Assembly (NCBI GenBank): GCA_030741455.1
Contig: JASLVI010000001.1
Location: forward strand, 1-35,407
Length of the DNA stretch: 35,407 nt
Reading direction: 5' to 3'
Source of the DNA: Candidatus Poseidoniaceae archaeon
Lineage (GTDB): Archaea; Thermoplasmatota; Poseidoniia; Poseidoniales; Poseidoniaceae
A model generated the notes under the pieces. The model searched no databases. It saw nothing but the letters and a program-made list of their open reading frames with translations, and had not been told where the DNA came from. Positions 6,437-15,000 of the stretch are shown here, one piece after another. A program made the translations under genes and the position numbers. Position 1 is the first letter of the stretch. Every line of letters begins with the position of its first letter.

Positions 6437-8545
6437 ATGTCAGGCCAAGAATCCTCCACTTTTTCGGGAGAGATTCGCTATCTTGCTCACGAAGAGGCGC
6501 GTCCTGGCCAACTCGAAATGATCCATGATTGTCTCAACGCACTCCATTCTGGAGGACATCATCTCGCTGCTGCACCAACTGGAATTGGTAAAACCGCTGC
6601 AGCGTTAGCAGCAGCCGTTGATGCTGCAAGGTTTGCGAATGGTCCACGAACCATCTTCTTCCTCACATCTCGGCAAAGTCAGCATAAGATTGTCATCGAT
6701 ACAGTTCGTCGAATCAATGCGCGACGACCTCCTCAAGAAAAAGTGCGGCTTGTTGACATGGTCGGTCAAGCGAGCATGTGCGTTCAGCCCTTTGCCAAGG
6801 AATCACCTCCACTCTTCTCACTCCTTTGCAACCAAGCTCGTTCCTCACGTTCATGCAAACCCTACTTGACGCAAGCGCCGGGTTTGCGTCAACGAATCCT
6901 TTCAGATCCGTTGCATGTTGAGGAACTCGTTCAAATGGCGCAAACACATTCGGAACATGGTGTTCCAACGCTCACATGTCCATGGAAGGCTGCACGCGAG
7001 GCTGTGTCCTCTGCTGATATCTTTGTTGGCGACTACAACCACTTGTTTGTAGATGCAGTTCGAGAAGCATCACTCAATGCAATGGAAGTGGATCTATCCG
7101 ATCTTATTGTCATTGTAGATGAAGCCCACAATTTACCAGATCGAATTCGTATGGGGATGGAGCGACGATTTACACCAACAGTGGTTCGCAATGCAGTCAT
7201 CGATCTAGAAGAATACACTGAACGAATGATTGAATCTGCCGCCTCACTCGGAACCGATGGCCTTGTTCTGCAATCATCGCTCGCTTCCTGGGCTCTCGAT
7301 GTCATGAAAGTCTGTCGAGGTCGAATGGCTGATTTGTTCAGAGACCTACTCAACGAACCAGCCGAATTTGAAGAACGACGTGTCAATGTTGAACGGTTGA
7401 GAAATATTTTCCTTGCATCTTGTGATGAAGTCGAAGGAAAAGTGGGACAACAACAATTGCAAGCTGAGCAAATACATGCTGTCGAGTCACCAGGCGAAGG
7501 ATTAGATCGGCTGAAGATTCTACGTGATGTCCTCCTCGATGTTGAAATCAAAGTCGATGCTGATGAAGAAAATCCCAATATTGACATTGATGCTCATCGT
7601 ATTGGACATCTTCTTGAGGACATGCTACGTTTTGGAGAAACCACTGCACTTGTCTATGTTCATGATGCAAAAGGAAAGGAAGGTAGAATTACATCACATC
7701 TCCTTGATCCTGGACTTGTTTCAGGACCTGTCCTCAAGAAGTGTGCAGGCAGTATTCTAATGTCAGGCACACTCTATCCTCCAAAGATGTATGCTGACCT
7801 CCTTGGAATTGGTCAACAAAAAACAACAAGTCGACAATACGAATCACCATTTGCAAGTCAGCGACGCCCAATCATCGTTGCAAAAGATGTTACGACACGA
7901 TATCAGGATCGAACCTACGAGAATACGCAACGTATTCGAAATCATATCCAAGCCCTTTGTGACTCATCACCCGGTCACGTAGCTGTTTTCACACCATCGT
8001 ATTCGATGCTCAATGAATACATTGGTGAAGGTCAGTTCCGTGGTGTTGTCGTTCGAATGGAGGATAGGACATGGTCAAAACAGGATGTCGATCAGTTGCT
8101 TGATGTCCTCGAAGATGCGAAGCAAGCAGGACGGCAAATTCTTCTCGCCGGTGTTTTTGGAGGACGACTCTCTGAAGGAATTGACTACCACAACGGAATC
8201 TTGGATGCTGTTGCTTGCATTGGGATTCCGAATCCACCTCCTTCAATTCATCAAAAGGCATTACGCACGTACATCGAGGGGCGGTTTGGGCGGGCAAATG
8301 CTTGGCGTTATGCTTCGACACAACCTGCGATAAATGCGATTCTCCAAGCGATGGGGCGACCGATTCGAAGTATTGCTGATCGAGCATTGGTGCTTCTTTT
8401 AGACAAGAGAAATACCGATCGAACCTACATCGAATGTTTCCCAAAAGACATTCGAATGAATACAACAACTGAGCCAGAAACAACGAAATCCTTCGCTCGT
8501 CGATTCTTTTCAAGAGTGCATCGACAATCCGAAGGTTCATCATAA
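6437..8545 (+). CDS. XPD/Rad3-like Fe-S superfamily 2 DNA helicase
   Basis: The 702-residue helicase probably unwinds DNA 5' to 3' in repair. The Walker A motif is AAAPTGIGKTAAAL (Lys about residue 52) and the DEAH box is IVIVDEAHNLPD (228-231). Between them are four Cys at about residues 115, 131, 140 and 181, the arrangement of the XPD/DinG 4Fe-4S domain, which couples the cluster to strand separation. The C-terminal motor contains LLAGVFGGRLSEGIDY (motif V-like) and QAMGRPIRSIADRALVLLLD (motif VI with the Arg finger, about 636-655). A TATA-like CCTTTAGAGG lies about 26 nt before the ATG, compatible with leaderless translation. The 150-residue gene that follows is likely in the same transcript. 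Precise pathway (nucleotide excision or other repair) is inferred from family. Confidence 0.9.
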   Translation: MSGQESSTFSGEIRYLAHEEARPGQLEMIHDCLNALHSGGHHLAAAPTGIGKTAAALAAAVDAARFANGPRTIFFLTSRQSQHKIVIDTVRRINARRPPQEKVRLVDMVGQASMCVQPFAKESPPLFSLLCNQARSSRSCKPYLTQAPGLRQRILSDPLHVEELVQMAQTHSEHGVPTLTCPWKAAREAVSSADIFVGDYNHLFVDAVREASLNAMEVDLSDLIVIVDEAHNLPDRIRMGMERRFTPTVVRNAVIDLEEYTERMIESAASLGTDGLVLQSSLASWALDVMKVCRGRMADLFRDLLNEPAEFEERRVNVERLRNIFLASCDEVEGKVGQQQLQAEQIHAVESPGEGLDRLKILRDVLLDVEIKVDADEENPNIDIDAHRIGHLLEDMLRFGETTALVYVHDAKGKEGRITSHLLDPGLVSGPVLKKCAGSILMSGTLYPPKMYADLLGIGQQKTTSRQYESPFASQRRPIIVAKDVTTRYQDRTYENTQRIRNHIQALCDSSPGHVAVFTPSYSMLNEYIGEGQFRGVVVRMEDRTWSKQDVDQLLDVLEDAKQAGRQILLAGVFGGRLSEGIDYHNGILDAVACIGIPNPPPSIHQKALRTYIEGRFGRANAWRYASTQPAINAILQAMGRPIRSIADRALVLLLDKRNTDRTYIECFPKDIRMNTTTEPETTKSFARRFFSRVHRQSEGSS

Positions 8546-8564
8546 TCAAGCAGGAGGAGAGAAC

Positions 8565-9017
8565 ATGAGCGAGTGGAAGCGTCTAGCCTTAACGGAAGAC
8601 AAGGAAGAGAAGCCAGAGGAAGGGGATTTCTCCTCAGCACCTCAATTGTTGCATCAAGAATTCCATGAAGAAGCACATCATTTGCACGAGGTACGGGCGA
8701 TGCATACCCATGTTCTCGTACAAGCAGGAATGCTTCCTGAAACCCATCTTGCAGAGGTTGACCCTTCTCAGCGGTTAGATTGGATCTTGCAAGAATTGCA
8801 TGGTATGCGTGATCCAGATGGCCTCACCATCCCATTGAAAGGTGTTTCATTCGAAGATGTTGAAGTCAACATCATGAGCAATGATTCAGAGACCAGCATA
8901 AAACTCACAATCCATGAGAACGGACATCAGCCGTTTGAACGCGTCCTCCCCCTCATGGGAGAAGATCTTGACGTTCAGGCTCATTTTGTCAATGGCCAAC
9001 TACGTCTTCGATGGTGA
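8565..9017 (+). CDS. Small protein with Hsp20/CS-like C-terminal fold (tentative)
   Basis: The N-terminal half of the 150-residue protein is Glu/His-rich and helical (EFHEEAHHLHEVRAMHTHVL, then DWILQELHGM). The C-terminal half is beta-rich: SFEDVEVNIMSNDSETSIKL leads to RVLPLMGEDLDVQAHFVNGQ and LRLRW. The last part resembles the LP..V..d.v.A.~.nGvL.i strand pattern of alpha-crystallin/CS domains, so a chaperone-like or protein-interaction role is possible, but this is weak similarity by eye. A strong AGGAGGAG ribosome site lies 7 nt before the ATG. The gene is 19 nt downstream of the XPD-like helicase and probably co-expressed. It ends 4 nt from the stop of the convergent giant gene. Confidence 0.65.
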   Translation: MSEWKRLALTEDKEEKPEEGDFSSAPQLLHQEFHEEAHHLHEVRAMHTHVLVQAGMLPETHLAEVDPSQRLDWILQELHGMRDPDGLTIPLKGVSFEDVEVNIMSNDSETSIKLTIHENGHQPFERVLPLMGEDLDVQAHFVNGQLRLRW

Positions 9018-9021
9018 GTCC

Positions 9022-12000
9022 TCAGTATTTCTTGTAACTGAGTTCCGTGATCATCTTGTCCAATGCTCCTTGTGCGGATTGTTGGTGTGATGGTCCCAAT
9101 TCTTCACGGCTATATCGAGCCATTTCGAACATGTTATCCAATGATTCGAGAGCTTCATCACTGATACCAGGAGTTGCTTGACGAATCGCTACTTCGAATT
9201 CACGAACCGTCTCAAAGTCACGTCGGAGGAGACCGCGCGTCTGCAATGTCGAACAAAGATTTTGATAACAGTTGAAGATGGATTCACGGATTGCATCACC
9301 AGCAGCAAGAAGTTCAGCAGTGTATTCGAAGACTTCCGTCATCTCTGAAAGCAACTCATTTTGTCGGTTCCGCCGATACATGACTGTTCCAAGAGCAACC
9401 GCAGCAGCAATGAAGATTAACGCAACATAGGTCCATGGACTGACTTCAGAAGCTTCTGCTTCAAATTCATATTCGGGTGCAAAACCAGCATCTCGTACAC
9501 TATCAAATTCAGCAATTGTGCGATCGGAGAGTCGTGGGTCATTGATGATGATCTTGAGACTTACTCGTCCATATTCCGAGTAATCACCGTACTGAGTTCC
9601 GTCCCTGTTAAACGCGAAATCAACAACACCATTTTCATCTGTCGAGTATTGTTTGCCTTCGCCAAGTTGAGAGCCATTTCCAGCATACAGATAGACTTGA
9701 ACAATAATTCCGGGAAGGCCTGTTTTGCTATCTTCAGCAATGATTGTAACTTGTCCATCTACATTCTCATCTACATTTTCTTCAATTGCATCAATTTCAA
9801 CCTCAATATCTGCATTCACCTTGATGTACACTACATGTGCTTGCGAAGCGCCATTGGTGTAGAGAGCAGTATCACGTGGAACATCAAGACTGATGAACCG
9901 AGCACCAGGTTGCATCGTTTCCGGTGAGACTGCATCAATTGAGAAGTTGCCAACGTCCCAGTCAACAGTAACTCGCTCGAAACAAACCGCTCCTTCGAAA
10001 TTGTTGATGCAATTGGAACCATTTCCAACATAGACGACGAGGTTTTCAAAGACCTCGCCAATACCGCCTACCTCTGCAACACTACCCGTCAATCGAATCG
10101 GGTTGGTTTCATCAGAACGTACAGTTTCAGGAGATGAGGTTGAATCAATGGTGATGACAATGTCCGCCCAAACCGTCACCGTACCATCTGCAAGTGTGCT
10201 GAGATGCTCCTGTGTACCTTCAAACACGACCTGGATGGTATGGCCATTTCCTCGTTCGAGATCCATTTGAGCATAGACTTGGCCTTCGAAGGTTCCATCG
10301 CTTGCCGTAGTGAGTGTCTCAATGTAGACGCCATCGAGATAAACAAGCACGTTCTCACCTGCAATTCCATCCTGATCAACTGTATCAATGTCATAGAGAC
10401 GTCCTTGGAAGGTCCAGAAGTCTCCTCGAGTAGCATCAGTACCATCATTGAATTCAAGTGTCATAGCAGAACGATGTGCAAGGAAGAAGGTCTGATTTGC
10501 AGACCCTTCTCGATAATAGCCTTGAGCAATGGAATTCGCTTCGAGCAAGTTATCACCGAAGTTAAACAAATCTTGGACCGTCCATTCATAGGAATAGGTT
10601 CCATCTGCACCGGTTGTGACCTGAGCGAGAACAAATCCATCGACCTTAAGTTCTACAATATGTCCCTCGATTGGTTGTAATTGGTTGTCAAGTACGCTTC
10701 CAGTAATGGTCGTCGTATCCGTAACTGCAAGAGGTGATGGAATCGAAACAGAGACCAAGATTTGGCTGAAAACAGTCCATGTTCCACTCGCTTCACTCGG
10801 CAGGTAAAACACGGTTCCATTGAATTTCGTATCCAATGAAACTGGACCTAGAGCTGCATCTGCAGGAACGGGTATAACCGCTGTAAACAAACCAGTTTCA
10901 TCGGTTGAAACATTGGTCATCCAAATTCCATTGAGGTAGATATCAATGCTTTGTTCAAACAATGGGTTATCGACAACATCCAACAGTCGACCTTGAACAG
11001 TCATTGTCTCCTCACGGTTGACTTCGCCAGTTGGTGTGATCAAGAGGATTTGTGTTGGAACACTTACATTGAAATCAACGCTTGCACTGCTCGGCAAGTA
11101 AAATTCTGGATCAACAGAATCACCAATTCCAACAGGATCAACCCAATCTCTGCCGCCTGTAAATCGAACTTCAACCATGTGTGCGCCAGAAGTGGTAGAT
11201 TCAGGGACCGAGTAGGAGATGGAATATGCACCCGTGAGTGCATCGCTCTGCACGCTTGCAACCGGCACGCCATCAATGAACAGGCGAACGATGGCAACAG
11301 ATGGAACACCATCAACGTACAAGGGCATACCGAGATCGTCGAGTAGCGTTCCATTCACGTAGATCATTTCTCCTGCGACAAGTGATTCTGTGTGCTCGAG
11401 AATGGTCATATTTGTTTCAGCAAGCGTCACAAATTCTGTCGAAGTATTGTACCCAGAAACACCTGTTGTCCCACTGATTCCATCGTAAGAGACGAGTACA
11501 TCGCTGAACCCAATCGATGCGTTGAACGGAACCAGAAGACTTGCGTTTGCAGTTCCATTCGCAAACGTATTCACTGAAACAGACACTTCATCGGTCGAGT
11601 TCGTAGCAGGTAATGAGAACGTTACTTGTTGCCCAGCAAGGGGTTGGCCCAAGTTATCTTCAAGCCTGATTCGAACATCGAGCATGGTGCCACGCTCTGT
11701 ACGATCGTTCAACGAAGGTTGGCCGAGTGAATCCAAGGATGGTTTCAAGAACGTAATCACAGAGAAGCCACGACTGTCAAAGGTTGAGTTGTTCTTTGAA
11801 CCAATGTAGAAGTTCACTGTTGGCACAAGCGATGCTTCCAAAACGTGCGAGCCTCGCTCAAAGCCTGGTGTGAGCGTGATAACTGCTGTCCAGAAGCCAC
11901 CTGATTGAACGGAACCGTTGCTTACTGCAAATCCAGTCGGAAGGTCATTGATTGTAAACAGAACATTGGAAATCAATGTTGAGCCATCACGGTTCTCGAG

Positions 12001-15000
12001 GCCACTTCCATTATCGGAAACAACACGTCCAGAGACGTTGAAACTCGATCCTGCAACTGGATTTTCTGTGATTTGGTCTACGACCATGAAGGTAAGCGAG
12101 CGTACAGTTACACTGCTGAGGTTCGCTTGTGTAGGTAGAAGGTCTGAACTTCCATTGTAGTAATAACTCACAACAATCAAACCGAGTGGATGCGTAAATG
12201 GAACGGTGAACGATGTGTTCGCAGTTCCTGAACCATCTGTTGTGACAGATGGTAACCACGTTTCATGGAATTTCGTCGTCACCTCTCGGCTACCAAGCGG
12301 TTGGAAATTGAAACTCGATTCGACCAATGTCGCACTCAAATTAACCGTTTCACCACGATTGATCAGAACCGGATTTCCAGGTTGTAATCCTTCAAGTTGC
12401 GTCACACCAAAGACAAAGATTGCAGAGGAGACGTTGGATGGTAGATAATACGGAGAGGAATCTTCCAGTACTTCGACAACCAGTGTTCGTGGTCCACGAA
12501 CCGTTCCGTTGTTGGATGTATCCGTTGGTACTGTGAGGTTGAAACTACCATTCGAGAGTGTTGGAACTCCAGAACGTAGAAGTTCTTCTGGGTTGGATTG
12601 CCAATAGACGTCAAGACGCACACCAGAAATCAAAGATCTGGCAGGATCATCATTGTCAAGGATTTGCCCCTGCATGTTGAATGGAACACCCGCTGTAATG
12701 GTCGATGGCAATACATCGATTCGAATATCGGTCGGAACTTGGACCGTGACGTCAACAAACGTACTGTTGCCAGTTCGGCGACTGTTGCCGATAGCAAGCG
12801 GGTCCGTTAAATCATCAACGACCAACATCTGAAGAACATAGTCACCTGGTGCAAGCGTGGACGTAGCCCATGTGAATGTAGCATTGCCTTCCGCATCCGT
12901 CACTGCAGTACCGAGCGATTGGTTTGAATTACCATAATCCCAGATGTATTCGACGGTCACATCAGAAATGTTCGATTTATCTGCAACATCAAACACGGTA
13001 GTGTTGAATAACACCTGATCACCCGAAACAAACTCTATCGCACTCCGTTCTTCTTCAAGAAGGAATTCAGATTCAATTCCAATCGTCAAACTTGGTAAGA
13101 CAGGCGGATTCGGTGGCGTTGATGAATCAACAACACGATAGTATGATCCACCTGGTGGAGCCATTGCTTCAAAGTTAAAGTCAACGTTCACTTGGTATCC
13201 ATTCGATGGAAGTGTTGTCGGCATAACAACCGAGAGGTTGAACGCACCTGTTGCATTATCGAGCATACCATTGGCGAGATCGATTGGGAAACCATCTGCA
13301 TCAAGCATGATCATCGAAATGACCGTATCGTTACCTAACACGGCTTCATTTGTGTACTGAGCATCGAATATATCTCCAACGATGTAAGTCATGTTTCCGA
13401 GATGTGTCCAATCTTGTAGTACGGTCAAATTCCAACCAATCTCAGCTTGGACTCGTATCGATTCTGATGCAGTACCTGGCTGGTACAAATCTGAACCGTT
13501 GTATTGGATATCAAACACATAGTCGTTTGGCCGAAGGCTTGAATCAAGTTGCCATGACAACGTAATCAGCGATGAATCCGGATCTGATGTTGTGTTCACC
13601 CATCTATTATTGAAAGTGAATGAATAATCACCTGGAACTGCTAAGCCGACTTCAACACCCATATGATCTGAAATTTGGACGAGGATATTGGTTGGTTCAC
13701 CTCTCAGCTGAGGTGTTGCAATCACTTCGAAATTGAGTATACCAACCAGAGCAAACGGATCACCCGTGCTTAGGTTTGCATCATCTGTAGATTCGTAGAG
13801 ATCAGGATAGAATCGCAAACGTACCTCAAGGATACCTGCAGCAACGTTGACATCGGTCGCATTGAGGAAGTGTTGAACACTGAACGCACCGTTGACGGAG
13901 ACATTGAAAATTTCAGTCCACTCGCCTCCGCTGTTGTTTTCTCGCATCGAGAATGAGAGGTTTCCAGACATACCAACCGGAGATGCCCCGATTGTGAGCG
14001 CAGTTCCATTGACCCAAATATCATCGTTGAGAAGGAGAAGACTCGAGTTTACACCAGGGCCTTCAAGTGTAGCGGTCAGGTTTGGTGCATCACGAATGTC
14101 CAGCGTGAAGGATTTCTGAACTGGACGAAGATGATGCGTTGGACCTGTGATTCCATCCTCAGTTTGCAACCAACCGTCGTAACCGAGTGTAGCGCTGACG
14201 TTGGTTTTGGTCTCTAACTCATCCAACGTAAGTTCGAAGGACCACGTCCCTGATGGACTGACCTGGGTTGTCAAGTTTTGTGCACCATCAACAGAGGACG
14301 TAAACGAAAGCCAAACCGTTGAATTGACAACCAACGAAGCATCGACGAATGGTTGTTGCTCATATCCAATGAATCCCTCAATGGTCGTTGTTGCACCTGC
14401 TCCAACGATTGGTGCATCGATGGCACCGGGCGATGTGTGGTTGAGTGTTGCATCATCTGTGACGTTCATCCACCATGAATTCGCAGGACCTGCAACGGTT
14501 GAGTTCGCAGTGAGTATTGTTTGGCCTGAAACATATCCTTTCTGCTCGACTTCGATCATGATGGCGCCAAATCCTGGTTCGATCATTTCGACAGGAGCAC
14601 CTTCGATGGTAAAGAACCCGTTCGAATCGGTCACGTTGACCTCAAGAAGGCGTTCTGGCGTGTTCAATCCACCCACACCATCGAATGCAGGAACCAATGG
14701 AACAAGATATGCACGCACAATGTGTTGTTCGATTGCAGTTTGGTTTTCAAGGAAAACAAGATTTCCGCTGATGGTGACATTCCCATCCGAACCATCTCGG
14801 TCGAAATTCGTCGGAGAGTAGAGGACATTACGGACATCGAGTTCCGCCGCATCTGGACATGGGTCAAATGGAACCCAGCCAAAGTCCAATCCGCCTGCTG
14901 AAGATGATTGTTGAATTCGGACTTCAGCCCAAGTTCGGAGATGCTGAGCACCTACTGCGTAACCATTTCCAGTCCAGTCACCGCCCTTGAATCCGCTCAC

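Noticed and set aside
7033..7587. 184-codon reverse frame inside the helicase gene
   Set aside because: Ser/Arg-rich antisense shadow of a well-supported helicase gene.
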